The translations under genes and the position numbers were made by a program. A stretch of DNA of 64,000 nucleotides, from NCBI GenBank assembly GCA_947494715.1, contig CANLWG010000003.1, forward strand, positions 1 to 64,000. Reading direction: 5' to 3'. Numbering within the stretch: position 1 is the stretch's first letter; every line of letters starts with the position of its first letter. This document shows positions 24,349-34,272 of this stretch, piece by piece. The notes under the pieces were generated by a model, which searched no databases, was not told the origin of the DNA, and saw only the letters and a list, made by a program, of their open reading frames with translations. The DNA comes from an uncultured Flavobacteriaceae bacterium (GTDB lineage Bacteria > Bacteroidota > Bacteroidia > Flavobacteriales > Flavobacteriaceae).

Positions 24349-26784
24349 ATGCTTAAAAACTATTTAAAAATTGCTTGGCGAAGTCTTAGGAAACAACCTT
24401 TTTTCACTTTTCTAAATACGTTTGGACTGGCCATTGGAATGGCGGGCGGACTTCTCATCGCCCTATATATCCATGATGAATTGAGCTACGATACCATGTT
24501 CGCCGATGCGAATCGTATACATCGGGTCAATGCGGATATCAAGTTTGGAGGCGAAGACCGCAAATTTGCGGTTACCCCGGCTCCAATGGCGGAGACCATT
24601 GACAATGATTTTTCCCAAGTGGAGCTGGCCACACGATTTCGTACAAGGGGTGGCATGTTGATCAGAAAATCGGGTACCGAAGTCAACGTAAAAGAATTGC
24701 AATCGACTTTTGTTGATTCCACCTTCTTTGAAATGTTCGATGTAGATCTTTTGGTGGGTGATGCAAAAACTGCCCTAAAGTCCCCCAAAACCTTGGTATT
24801 GACCAAATCGGCCGCCGAAAAACACTTCGGTATCCAAGATGCCTTAGGTCAAAACCTACTTTTGAACAACACGGAAACCTATACGGTTACCGGAGTAATA
24901 GACGATTTCCCTAAAAATTCGTTCCTCAGGGATCATTCGATTTTTATGGCCATGGCCGGTTATGATGACTCTCGTGTGGTGAACTGGGGCAGTAATAACT
25001 ATCAAACGTTCATCAAACTAATTCCATCTGCGAATATTGAAGGTTTACAAGCGCCGTTACGCGATTTTTTGGGCAAATATGTAATTCCCGGGGTGCAACA
25101 ATTTATGCCGGGTATTACCGAAGAACAGTTCAAGGCTGCCGGAAACCATTTAATCTATAGTACCATTCCTTTGACCGATATACACTTGAAATCCGATAGG
25201 GTGGCCGAAATAAGCGGCAACAATAATATTCAAAGCATATATATCCTTTCTTTTATCGCGATATTTCTAATCGTTCTGGCCAGCGTAAACTTTATGAATT
25301 TAAGCACCGCCCATTCTTTGAAGCGGGCCAAGGAAGTTGGCATACGAAAAACGCTGGGTTCTAATCGGAGAGAGCTTATCCGTCAGTTTTTGATCGAATC
25401 CGGCCTGGTTTCCTTCGGCTCACTTTTGGTGGCTTTTGTCCTGGCCATCTTGTTTTTGCCCTATTTCAATACTTTGGCGGATAAGGACATTTCTATGCCT
25501 TATGCCAATCCTTTCTTTTGGTTGGTTTTGTTGGTTTCGGGAGTTGTGCTGGCACTTTTCTCGGGAAGCTATCCAGCTTTTTTCATCTCAAAATTTGTTC
25601 CGGTGAAAGTGTTAAAAGGAACGGCGGGTACTAGTTTAGGAGGGGGAAGGATACGAAACGGACTGGTTATTTTTCAATTTGCGATTTCCGTTTTTTTGAT
25701 AATCGGCACATTGGTCGTTTATCAGCAATTACAATATATTCAGAATAAGGATCTTGGTTTTTCCAAAGATCAGGTGTTGATTATCAACGATGTCTTTACC
25801 GCCGGAAATCAGGTTGCTTCTTTCAAGGAAGAGGTAAAAAAATTGGGATTCGTCAATAATGCTACCCTTAGCAGTTTTTTTCCGACGCCTTCGGGTAGGT
25901 CGGACAGTGTTTTTGCCCCAGAGGAAGGGGCCACCGACCAGGAAAATGCCGTAAGTATGCAGACATGGGGCGTGGATTACGATTATGTGTCGACCATGGA
26001 TTTTGAGATTATCGCAGGCAGGGATTTTGATCAGGCTTTCAAAAATGATTCAACAAGTATAATCATCAATGAATCCGCGGTTGCCACCATCGGGGTTTCT
26101 CCCGAAGATGCCGTGGGGATGCGCTTTACACAGGGTCTGGGTCAAGAAAATCCTAAATATTTTACAATTATCGGAGTAGTAAAGAACTTTCACTTTTCTC
26201 CTTTTAAGGAAGAAATAGAGGCCCTGAGTCTTCATTTAAGTAGTTGGGCGGGTTCCATGGCCGTAAAGCTGGAAACCGACAATTTTTCAAATGCAATAAC
26301 AGGTATAGAGGGAATTTGGAACAAAGTTGCTCCCGGCCAACCCTTTGATTACTACTTTATGGAAGATTCATTCAATGATACCTATAAATCCGAACAGCGT
26401 TTGGGCCGTATTTTTATCATATTTACCACCCTATCCATTTTAATCGCCTGTCTCGGATTATTCGGATTGGCCGCCTTTAATGCCGAAAAAAGAACCAAGG
26501 AAATTGGGGTCAGAAAGGTATTGGGTGCCAGTGTGGGCCAAATTTCATATCGACTCACCATGGACTTCATTAAGTTGGTCGGGGTAGGCATACTCATTTC
26601 ATTGCCAATAGGTTGGTATGCCATGGAACAATGGCTTCAAGATTTTTCCTATCGCATTGAAGTCAGTTGGTGGATATTGGCCTTTGCAGCCTCATTGGCC
26701 GTTGGGATTGCCATATTAACGGTTAGCTATCAAAGTATCAAGGCAGCGGTAGTAAACCCTATAAAAAGTTTGCGTACGGAATGA
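24349..26784 (+). CDS. Fused FtsX/MacB-type ABC permease (P2)
   Basis: An 811-residue two-half permease 33 bp after P1. TM1 is at about 18-40. The first coupling helix reads KRAKEVGIRKTLGSNRRELI and the second RTKEIGVRKVLGASVGQIS. The first periplasmic domain has little in common with P1 beyond the scaffold (MFDVDLLVGD, TVTGVIDDFPKNS); the second carries an acidic stretch (VFAPEEGATDQEN) and the conserved FEIIAGRDFDQAF. Ends NPIKSLRTE. It separates the sister genes P1 and P3, so the array was not made by simple neighbour duplication. Confidence 0.93.
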   Translation: MLKNYLKIAWRSLRKQPFFTFLNTFGLAIGMAGGLLIALYIHDELSYDTMFADANRIHRVNADIKFGGEDRKFAVTPAPMAETIDNDFSQVELATRFRTRGGMLIRKSGTEVNVKELQSTFVDSTFFEMFDVDLLVGDAKTALKSPKTLVLTKSAAEKHFGIQDALGQNLLLNNTETYTVTGVIDDFPKNSFLRDHSIFMAMAGYDDSRVVNWGSNNYQTFIKLIPSANIEGLQAPLRDFLGKYVIPGVQQFMPGITEEQFKAAGNHLIYSTIPLTDIHLKSDRVAEISGNNNIQSIYILSFIAIFLIVLASVNFMNLSTAHSLKRAKEVGIRKTLGSNRRELIRQFLIESGLVSFGSLLVAFVLAILFLPYFNTLADKDISMPYANPFFWLVLLVSGVVLALFSGSYPAFFISKFVPVKVLKGTAGTSLGGGRIRNGLVIFQFAISVFLIIGTLVVYQQLQYIQNKDLGFSKDQVLIINDVFTAGNQVASFKEEVKKLGFVNNATLSSFFPTPSGRSDSVFAPEEGATDQENAVSMQTWGVDYDYVSTMDFEIIAGRDFDQAFKNDSTSIIINESAVATIGVSPEDAVGMRFTQGLGQENPKYFTIIGVVKNFHFSPFKEEIEALSLHLSSWAGSMAVKLETDNFSNAITGIEGIWNKVAPGQPFDYYFMEDSFNDTYKSEQRLGRIFIIFTTLSILIACLGLFGLAAFNAEKRTKEIGVRKVLGASVGQISYRLTMDFIKLVGVGILISLPIGWYAMEQWLQDFSYRIEVSWWILAFAASLAVGIAILTVSYQSIKAAVVNPIKSLRTE

Positions 26785-26798
26785 GCCCCTTGCTGTCT

Positions 26799-26818
26799 CC
26801 CTGAGCGCAGTCGAAGGG
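26799..26818. repeat. REP-like dispersed repeat between P2 and P3
   Basis: CCCTGAGCGCAGTCGAAGGG is a 20-nt imperfect hairpin; TCGAAGG recurs just after it (26820-26827). Sequences of this type are scattered in intergenic DNA of many flavobacteria (general knowledge). It lies in the 105-bp P2-P3 gap. Confidence 0.6.
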
Positions 26819-26889
26819 CGGTCGAAGGAAAAAGAAATGGGGGTAAATAATAAAAACTAAAGGTTGAATGAATTAAGAAAACCGGAATC

Positions 26890-29271
26890 ATGTTTAAAAA
26901 CCACTTAAAAATTGCTTGGAGAAACCTAAGAAAAAGGAAAGGCTCTACATTGATCAATATCATAGGACTGGCAATAGGTTTTAGCTGTAGTATCTTAATC
27001 TTCCTTTTTGTATCCCACCATCTTCAATACGATAATTTCCATAAGAATCCGAATCGTATTTATCGAATAGTTACAGAACTTCATAGAGATAACATCGGTT
27101 ATAGGGCCAGTGTTCCCCCTGGGTTTGCGGAAGCCTTTAGAACTGATTATAACTATGCAGAGAAAGTGGCGAATATTGTAAGTTGGGAAGACCAGCTTAT
27201 AAGCGATATTACTCAAGTCGGGGAAAAACGGTTTAAGGAAGACATTGCCTTCGCCGAGCCTCAATTTTTCGATATTTTGAATTTTCCCTTGCGTGAAAGA
27301 CTCACGGAAAGGAGTCTGGTGGAGCCCAATACTGCATTTATAACAAAAAGTGCTGCCCAAAGATTGTATAAAGGGGAAAACCCGTTGGGAAGAACATTTG
27401 TTTTTGACAATTTGGAAACCATTGAGATTATTGGGGTGTTGGAAGACCTTCCCGAGAATACGGTAATCAATGCCGATATATTTCTCTCGTATAAGACCGT
27501 GGCCAGCTATAACGATTTTTTGGCAAGTGGTACTTGGGGAGGTATAATGTCCAGTTTACAGTGCTATGCCTTATTGAACCCGAATCAAAATACAGCTGAT
27601 ATCGAGGCAGTATTGCCAGAATTGGTCGAAAAGCATAGATCTGGCAGAAAAAATGTACATCATTACAAATTACAGCCTTTGGCGGATATCCACTTTAATG
27701 CCAAGTATCCGGGAAGTATCGATTCGGATCTGTTATGGATTTTTGTACTGATCGGACTCTTTTTGATAGGAATAGCCTGTATTAATTTTATCAATATCTC
27801 CTCGGCGCAATCCTTTATACGCTCTAAGGAAATTGGGATTCGAAGAGTTTTAGGAAGTCATAAGGGTCATCTTTTTTGGCAATTTATTTCAGAAACCTTC
27901 CTTATCGGGTTTTTTGCTATGCTGGTTGGGGTAGTTATTGCGATAATGGCCTTGCCCCATCTAAATAATCTTTTCGAATTACAACTTTCTTTATATGGCC
28001 TGCTTGATTTTAAGACAGTGGTGTTCATGTTGTTCCTATTGTTCGCCGTTTCATTTGTTTCCGGCAGCTATCCGGCAGTTTTGTTAGCTCGGATAGTACC
28101 TGTATTAGCTCTCAAAGGAAAACTTGACCAAAGGGATGCCGGTGGTCAGGTAACCAGAAAAGTACTGGTTACGGTACAGTTTGCAATTTCCATTATGCTC
28201 ATTGTGGGCACATTGGTCATTGCCAAGCAAATAGACTATGCCGTGAATGCCGATTTGGGATTTGACAAAGAAGCTATACTTATGGTCGATATTCCGGAGG
28301 AACTGGAAACGGAAAGGCTCAATGGACTAAAAGAACGAATCTTAGGAATTTCGGGAGTTACCAAGGCAACAGCTTGTTTATCCAGCCCAGGTGCGGCCAA
28401 AAATGACTGGGGAACGGCTGTGCGCTATCACAACAGGCCCGAAAATGAAGAATTTTCCATTCAGGCTAAATTGGCCGATGAAGATTATATAAATGCATTT
28501 GGCCTAAAGCTTATAGCAGGGCGTAATTTTTATGCCTCGGACTCCATTCAGGAAGTAGTGGTGAACCAAACCTTGGCCAAAAAATTGGGATTGGCTTCCG
28601 TTGAAGAACTTTTGGGAAAAAAGTTGACTGTATCCGGTACCCCTGCTTTCATAGTAGGGGTAGTGGCCGATTTTCACGACCAAAACTTCCATGAAGCTAT
28701 TAGTCCAATTTTTATTGCACCTAGCAAAGATGCCTATAGCGAATTAGCCATTAAAATAAATGGCCAAAATACAAAAAGCACCTTGGAAGCCGTTGCGGAA
28801 AGATGGCAAGCCGTATTTCCAAATTATATTTTTGACCATCGTTTTATGGACGATCGCGTTGCCGAACAGTATGAATCCGAACAACGCTTGTTGGCCTTAT
28901 CAAAATTATTTTCTGTCCTGGCCATTTTCATATGCTGTATGGGTCTATATGGTATCATATCATTTTTTGTGGCACAGCGAACAAGAGAAATTGGTATTCG
29001 TAGGGTATTGGGGGGAACAATTGGGCATATTCTTGGCTTGTTCACAATTGATTTTTTCAAACTTATCTTGATTGCCGGCCTGATAGCGTCTCCCCTGACC
29101 TGGTATTTTATGAACAATTGGTTAGAAGGGTATTTTTATAGAACGACATTAAGCTGGTGGGTTTTTGCGGTTTCCATTGGAGGAGTTGTATTGATTACAT
29201 TGGCCACAATTGGTTATCGGGTCATAAAGGCGGCATTGGCCGACCCAGTTAAGAGTTTGCGTACGGAATAA
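26890..29271 (+). CDS. Fused FtsX/MacB-type ABC permease (P3), sister of P1
   Basis: A 793-residue permease that is clearly the paralogue of P1. They share the block ASVPPGF with AF and DYNYAEK in the first periplasmic domain, the segment around residue 500 (LSSPGAA, WGT, EEFSIQAK), GRNFY with a Ser-Asp pair, and ADFHD followed by FHEAISPIFIAP. Coupling helices are SKEIGIRRVLGSHKGHLF and RTREIGIRRVLGG; the Arg-Arg variants differ from most of the array. The C-terminus is DPVKSLRTE. TM1 is at about 20-40. The 105-bp gap before it carries a REP-like repeat, so it could have its own start of transcription or an RNA-processing site. Confidence 0.93.
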   Translation: MFKNHLKIAWRNLRKRKGSTLINIIGLAIGFSCSILIFLFVSHHLQYDNFHKNPNRIYRIVTELHRDNIGYRASVPPGFAEAFRTDYNYAEKVANIVSWEDQLISDITQVGEKRFKEDIAFAEPQFFDILNFPLRERLTERSLVEPNTAFITKSAAQRLYKGENPLGRTFVFDNLETIEIIGVLEDLPENTVINADIFLSYKTVASYNDFLASGTWGGIMSSLQCYALLNPNQNTADIEAVLPELVEKHRSGRKNVHHYKLQPLADIHFNAKYPGSIDSDLLWIFVLIGLFLIGIACINFINISSAQSFIRSKEIGIRRVLGSHKGHLFWQFISETFLIGFFAMLVGVVIAIMALPHLNNLFELQLSLYGLLDFKTVVFMLFLLFAVSFVSGSYPAVLLARIVPVLALKGKLDQRDAGGQVTRKVLVTVQFAISIMLIVGTLVIAKQIDYAVNADLGFDKEAILMVDIPEELETERLNGLKERILGISGVTKATACLSSPGAAKNDWGTAVRYHNRPENEEFSIQAKLADEDYINAFGLKLIAGRNFYASDSIQEVVVNQTLAKKLGLASVEELLGKKLTVSGTPAFIVGVVADFHDQNFHEAISPIFIAPSKDAYSELAIKINGQNTKSTLEAVAERWQAVFPNYIFDHRFMDDRVAEQYESEQRLLALSKLFSVLAIFICCMGLYGIISFFVAQRTREIGIRRVLGGTIGHILGLFTIDFFKLILIAGLIASPLTWYFMNNWLEGYFYRTTLSWWVFAVSIGGVVLITLATIGYRVIKAALADPVKSLRTE

Positions 29272-29306
29272 TCATAGTATGAATACTGAAAATCAACCTT
29301 GCAGTG

Positions 29307-29339
29307 AGACCTGTCAGGTTTCAAAAACCCGACAGGTCT
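29307..29339. repeat. 15-bp hairpin repeat between P3 and P4
   Basis: Arms AGACCTGTCAGGTTT (29307-29321) and AAACCCGACAGGTCT (29325-29339) pair with one G-T position around CAA. No T-tract follows, so readthrough is likely. A related hairpin occurs at 51341-51401. Confidence 0.7.
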
Positions 29340-29388
29340 AAATCAAAGGAAAAGAAAAAAGAATTTGTTCATCAATCAATAATGCACC

Positions 29389-31785
29389 ATGTTTAAGAAC
29401 TATCTAAAAATCGCTTGGCGGAACCTAAAGAAAAATAGGATATACTCGGTAATCAACGTGGGCGGGCTAGCTATTGGGATGGCCGTGGCCCTGATGATCG
29501 GGCTTTGGGTCGCCGATGAACTGGCCCATGACCAATATTTTGGAAATGGGGACCAAATTGCCCAAGTTTTTCAGAATCGAACAAGAAACGGAAGTATAGA
29601 TACCGGAAATGCCGTTCCCAGGCCTCTTGAATTTGTACTTAGGGAACAATATGGAGACCAATTCAAACATATTGTAATGGCCTCATGGGAATGGAAACAG
29701 AGCTTGGAATACAATGAGAAAATCATTTCCCGTATGGGAAACTCCATGCAGGCCGGTATAACGGATATGTTGGACCTGAAAATGGTGAACGGTCAGAAAA
29801 ACGGCCTTCAGGACATCGATGGCATTATGTTGGACGAATCCACTTCCCAAGCTCTTTTTGGATCGGAAGACCCCATGGGAAAGGTTATCCGGGTCAATAA
29901 CGAATTTGATGCTACCGTGGCGGGGGTTTATGAAGATATCCCTTTTAATAACTCATTCCATGGCCTCCAATTTTTGATGCCATGGGAAAGATATACAGCT
30001 TTACGTGAATGGGTTTCCGAAGCAAGGGATAGTTGGAATAACAACTCGTTTCAGATGTTCGTGCAAATTGCGGATAACATGAGCGTGGATGAGGTTACCG
30101 CCATTATCAAAGATGCCAAAAAAGACCAACTTCCCGAGGCCCAAAGCAACCCCCAACTCTTCCTTTTTCCCATGAGGGATTGGTATTTGCGAAATACTTT
30201 TGAGGAGGGTCGCCAAGTAGGTGGTCGGATTACCTACGTTAAGCTATTTGGTTTTATAGGGATTCTCGTATTGGTGCTGGCCTGCATTAATTTTATGAAC
30301 CTAAGTACGGCTCGTTCCGAAAAAAGGGCCAAAGAGGTCGGGCTTCGGAAAACAATAGGTTCAAATAGGCGCCATTTGATATATCAGTTTCTTGGGGAAT
30401 CTTTTTTGGTTACCCTATTGGCTTTCTTTTTAGCGATTGTCTTGGTGTTGGTTTTTTTGGACGGCTTTAATGAACTGTCCGGAAAAGAGGTGCAATTCCC
30501 ATGGAAAAGCCCGTTATTTTGGATGGTTTCAATGGCATTTGTTTCCATTACCGCATTGTTGTCGGGAAGCTATCCGGCACTGTATCTATCTTCCTTTAGG
30601 CCCGTGGAAGCCTTAAAGGGCACACTTAAGGCCGGGCGACTTTCGGTGCTACCAAGAAAGGTCTTGGTAGTAGTACAGTTTACGGCTTCGGTAGCCTTTA
30701 TCATTGGTACCCTTGTGGTACTACAACAGATATGGTTTGTAAAGGACAGGCCTGTTGGCTATGACAGGGAAGGGCTGGTACAAATCCCGTTAGCAGGTTC
30801 TGATTTTTTCTGGAAACAAACACTAATGCGCAGTGAATTGCTGGCTTCTGGTGCCATAACCGAAATGTCTACTTCCAGTGCACCCAGCACTGAAGTATGG
30901 TCTAACACGGGTAATTATACCTGGGACGGAAAACCGGACGATTTTCAAGTAAGTTTGGCTTGGACACTGGTATCGCCGGAATATGTCAAGTCCCTCGGTT
31001 TGGAGGTCATCATGGGAAGGGATTTCTCCAGGGAATTTCCTACGGATTCAAACGCCGTGCTTATTAATAAGACCGCCATGAAATATATGGGCTTTACCGA
31101 TCCGATTGGTAAATACCTAAGGAATTCGGATACTGAGAGCCTCGATCCTCCCTTAAAAATCATCGGGGTGGTTGAAGATATGATCGTACAATCTCCTTTT
31201 GAGCCTGTAAAACAAGGGGTCTATTCATTCGACAAGTATGGCGCGACCAACTTTTATAACCTTCGTTTAAATCCACAAAAAAGCACTAGTGAAAGCCTTG
31301 CCTTGGCAGAGGGGGTATTTAAGAAGCACTTTCCCAAAGTCCCTTTTGACTATCAGTTTGTAGATACCCAGTACGCGGCCAAGTTTCAATCTGAGGAGCG
31401 TGTCGGCCGTTTGGCCGGTGTATTTACAGTTTTGGCCATTCTCATAAGCTGTTTGGGACTCTTTGGGCTTACCGCTTTTGTGGCTGAGCGGAGAACCAAG
31501 GAAATAGGGGTGCGCAAGGTATTGGGCGCCACGGTATTCGGCCTATGGAAAATGCTGTCCAAGGACTTTTTGGCCTTGGTCCTTATTGCATGTGTTGCAG
31601 CCGTACCCATAACATTTTATGTAATGCGCGGATGGTTACAAAATTATACCTATAGGATCGACTTGTCGTGGATGCTATTTGCGGCGGCGATTTTCGGGGC
31701 CCTGTTTATCACGGCCATTACGGTAAGTTTTCAGGCCGTAAAGGCTGCCAATACCAATCCGGTAAAGAGTTTGCGGATGGAGTGA
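29389..31785 (+). CDS. Fused FtsX/MacB-type ABC permease (P4)
   Basis: A 798-residue permease of the subgroup that also holds P12 and P17. The subgroup's first periplasmic domain is recognisable: IGLWVADELAHD, then RIAQVFQ-like (here QIAQVFQNRT), PRPLE, FKHIVMASW, then a TGN-like GNSMQ and DLKMVNGQ. Coupling helices: KRAKEVGLRKTIGSNRRHLI and RTKEIGVRKVLGATVFGLWK. The second periplasmic domain has TSSAPSTEVWSNTGNYTWDGK and the strand NLRLNPQKS. The end is NPVKSLRME, the only Met variant in the array. It follows a 117-bp gap with a hairpin repeat. Confidence 0.93.
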   Translation: MFKNYLKIAWRNLKKNRIYSVINVGGLAIGMAVALMIGLWVADELAHDQYFGNGDQIAQVFQNRTRNGSIDTGNAVPRPLEFVLREQYGDQFKHIVMASWEWKQSLEYNEKIISRMGNSMQAGITDMLDLKMVNGQKNGLQDIDGIMLDESTSQALFGSEDPMGKVIRVNNEFDATVAGVYEDIPFNNSFHGLQFLMPWERYTALREWVSEARDSWNNNSFQMFVQIADNMSVDEVTAIIKDAKKDQLPEAQSNPQLFLFPMRDWYLRNTFEEGRQVGGRITYVKLFGFIGILVLVLACINFMNLSTARSEKRAKEVGLRKTIGSNRRHLIYQFLGESFLVTLLAFFLAIVLVLVFLDGFNELSGKEVQFPWKSPLFWMVSMAFVSITALLSGSYPALYLSSFRPVEALKGTLKAGRLSVLPRKVLVVVQFTASVAFIIGTLVVLQQIWFVKDRPVGYDREGLVQIPLAGSDFFWKQTLMRSELLASGAITEMSTSSAPSTEVWSNTGNYTWDGKPDDFQVSLAWTLVSPEYVKSLGLEVIMGRDFSREFPTDSNAVLINKTAMKYMGFTDPIGKYLRNSDTESLDPPLKIIGVVEDMIVQSPFEPVKQGVYSFDKYGATNFYNLRLNPQKSTSESLALAEGVFKKHFPKVPFDYQFVDTQYAAKFQSEERVGRLAGVFTVLAILISCLGLFGLTAFVAERRTKEIGVRKVLGATVFGLWKMLSKDFLALVLIACVAAVPITFYVMRGWLQNYTYRIDLSWMLFAAAIFGALFITAITVSFQAVKAANTNPVKSLRME

Positions 31786-31823
31786 GGTCAAGCAATACAT
31801 TACATCATCGAAAATGAATAAGT

Positions 31824-34241
31824 ATGTTAAGGAATTATTTGATAGTTGGGTTTAGGAATATTATTAGGAACAAGGCATTTTCAATCATCAATCTCTCGGG
31901 CCTTGTATTGGGAATGGTAAGCTTTCTTCTGATTTTTTTGTGGATACAAGACGAAAAAGCAGTAGATGGTTTTCACGGAAACTTTGATACGCTCTATAAT
32001 GTCTACTATACGGTTGTTTCAGAGGGCAAAACAGATGGAACCTATGCAACACCCACGAACTACAATGCAGAACAAAAACGATATTTCCCCCTCTTGGAGG
32101 GAATGCGGCAAAGCATAGACGGAATAGAACGTTCCAATTTCTATGTGACGGGCTATGAGCTTCCCTGGGGATATCCGGAAACATTTGAAGTTGGGGATAG
32201 AATGTACAAAATGGAAGGGGCAAGGGCCGGAAAGGACTTTTTTGAAATGTTTGATTATTCCATAATTGCAGGCGATACTTCTATGCCTTTAAGTGAAGTA
32301 AACACCATTGCCATTTCTAGAAAAATGGCGGAACTTTTTTTTGATGACCCTCAAAATGCCGTGGGCAAAACGATTCGGTATGAAAACAACCTAGATCTCA
32401 TGGTCAGCGCTGTTTTTGAGAACCTAACGACAAAAAGCTCCCTTTCCTTTGACTTTTTAATCGATTGGGAGTCCTATGCCAAATTGGGAATACTTGTTGC
32501 CTCCCATAATGTACTTTCAACGATCCAAATTTCAGATACGGCAGACCCTTATCAGGTTGAACAAAATATCAACACCTACCTACAAACTCGGTTGGATCCC
32601 AATAATCCCATTCGGATGGAAGCTCATTTACAGCCCTTTAAGGACAAATACCTCAAAGGGCGTTTTGAAAATGGAAAGCCGGTCGATGGGCGTATGGAAT
32701 ACACCAAACTTTTTGCGGGGGTGGCCATCTTCATTTTGGTTATTGCCTGTATCAACTATATGAACCTTTCCACGGCCAGATCGGTAAAGCGGGCCAAGGA
32801 AGTTGGGGTAAGGAAAGCAGTGGGCTCCCTAAAAGGGCATTTGATCCGTCAGTTCATATTGGAATCGATCTTGCTTTCGTTCTTTGCCGTTTTTGTTTCG
32901 GTGCTATTAACGGGACTACTACTCCCTTTGGTAAATTCCTTTACGGGGAAGGAAATTGCCTTGCCGTTTCATAATATTTACTATTGGATGGTCGTACTGG
33001 GCTTGATTGTCTTTACTGGTTTTTTTGCCGGTAGCTATCCCGCTCTTTTTCTGTCTTCATTGAAACCTGTACAAGTGTTGAAAGGAACATTTAGGTTTAC
33101 GGGTTCTTCGGAATGGCTAAGAAAGGGACTGACCATTTTCCAATTCGGGCTCTCCATTTTGCTATTGATAGCTGCCATGGTCGTTTCACGTCAAACAGAT
33201 TTTGTTCAGCATTCCAATTTGGGATACAATAGGGAGAACTTGATATACATCCGTATTGAAGGAACGCTGGCCAATGCGGAAAAATATGCTGTATTCAAAG
33301 ATGAGGCCTCTAGATTGCCCGGGGTGGCCTTGGTAGATCGCAGTAGTGAAGCCCCACATGCCATGGAATTTGAAGTGGCGGACCCCATCAATTGGGAAGG
33401 TAAAGGCGAGGGAGTTTCCGTAGGATTTATGCCCAAATCCGTGGGATTTGATTTTTTAAGGATCATGGACTTAAAAATTGCGGATGGCCGTGGGTTTTCA
33501 AAAAAAATCACTTCGGATTCCACGGATGCATTTATGGTTAATCGAGAAGCTGTCCGGCAAATGGGAATCACCGATCCCTTGGGGAAATGGGTTTCGGCCT
33601 GGGACAAAAGAGGACGTATTATTGGCATTTTGGAAGATTATCATACAGCCTCCCTTCACCAAAGGATAAAGCCGGTTATCGTAGATGTAAAGGAAAATCT
33701 CAATTTCGGATTTGTTCTAATTCGAACCAAGCCAGGTAAGACCAAGGAGGCCTTGGCTCAATTAAGGACGTTGTATGCAAAAATAAATCCTTTACGCCCT
33801 TTTGATTACCAGTTTGCCGATAGCGAATATCAGGCGCTATACAAAAATGAGCAAGTGGTTGCCAAGTTGTCCAATATCTTTTCGGTTTTCGCCATTATTA
33901 TTTCATGTCTAGGGCTATTGGGGCTTGCCATGTTCTCTGCACAACAACGTGTTAGGGAGATAGCCGTACGGAAAGTATTGGGTGCTTCAACCACTACTAT
34001 TATCAATTTGTTTTCCAAGGATATTTTAAGGCTTGTAGGCTTTTCTTTTTTGATTGCCGCGCCTATAGGATGGTTGGTAATGGATGGCTGGTTGGAGGGC
34101 TTTGCATACAAGATAAACCTTTCTTGGTGGATTTTTGTCTTGACGGGTCTTATAGCATTTGGTGTGGCGTTTTTGACCATCAGTTCGCAATCGTTTAGAG
34201 TGGCAAGGGCCAATCCTGCAAGTTCATTACGCTCGGAATAA
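31824..34241 (+). CDS. Fused FtsX/MacB-type ABC permease (P5), divergent ends
   Basis: An 805-residue permease with an N-terminus unlike its neighbours (MLRNYLIVGFRNIIRNKAF). The first periplasmic domain contains TPTNYNAEQKRYFP and YELPWGYPETFEVGD, not seen in other members. Coupling helices: KRAKEVGVRKAVGSLKGHLI and QRVREIAVRKVLGAS, the latter lacking the usual Gly after Ile (EIAVRK for EIGIRK). The C-terminus is NPASSLRSE. TM1 about 18-40. It starts 38 bp after P4 and is probably co-transcribed. The altered ends suggest it left the common gene-conversion pool early or came from a separate source; that is inference. Confidence 0.92.
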   Translation: MLRNYLIVGFRNIIRNKAFSIINLSGLVLGMVSFLLIFLWIQDEKAVDGFHGNFDTLYNVYYTVVSEGKTDGTYATPTNYNAEQKRYFPLLEGMRQSIDGIERSNFYVTGYELPWGYPETFEVGDRMYKMEGARAGKDFFEMFDYSIIAGDTSMPLSEVNTIAISRKMAELFFDDPQNAVGKTIRYENNLDLMVSAVFENLTTKSSLSFDFLIDWESYAKLGILVASHNVLSTIQISDTADPYQVEQNINTYLQTRLDPNNPIRMEAHLQPFKDKYLKGRFENGKPVDGRMEYTKLFAGVAIFILVIACINYMNLSTARSVKRAKEVGVRKAVGSLKGHLIRQFILESILLSFFAVFVSVLLTGLLLPLVNSFTGKEIALPFHNIYYWMVVLGLIVFTGFFAGSYPALFLSSLKPVQVLKGTFRFTGSSEWLRKGLTIFQFGLSILLLIAAMVVSRQTDFVQHSNLGYNRENLIYIRIEGTLANAEKYAVFKDEASRLPGVALVDRSSEAPHAMEFEVADPINWEGKGEGVSVGFMPKSVGFDFLRIMDLKIADGRGFSKKITSDSTDAFMVNREAVRQMGITDPLGKWVSAWDKRGRIIGILEDYHTASLHQRIKPVIVDVKENLNFGFVLIRTKPGKTKEALAQLRTLYAKINPLRPFDYQFADSEYQALYKNEQVVAKLSNIFSVFAIIISCLGLLGLAMFSAQQRVREIAVRKVLGASTTTIINLFSKDILRLVGFSFLIAAPIGWLVMDGWLEGFAYKINLSWWIFVLTGLIAFGVAFLTISSQSFRVARANPASSLRSE

Positions 34242-34272
34242 AAATAGTTGTCGATGAAAAAAAAGGAAAACC

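Noticed and set aside
26730-26963. 77-residue minus-strand frame across the P2-P3 gap
   Set aside because: It reads through the REP-like repeat and into both permease genes; frames of this kind are common artefacts of such repeats.
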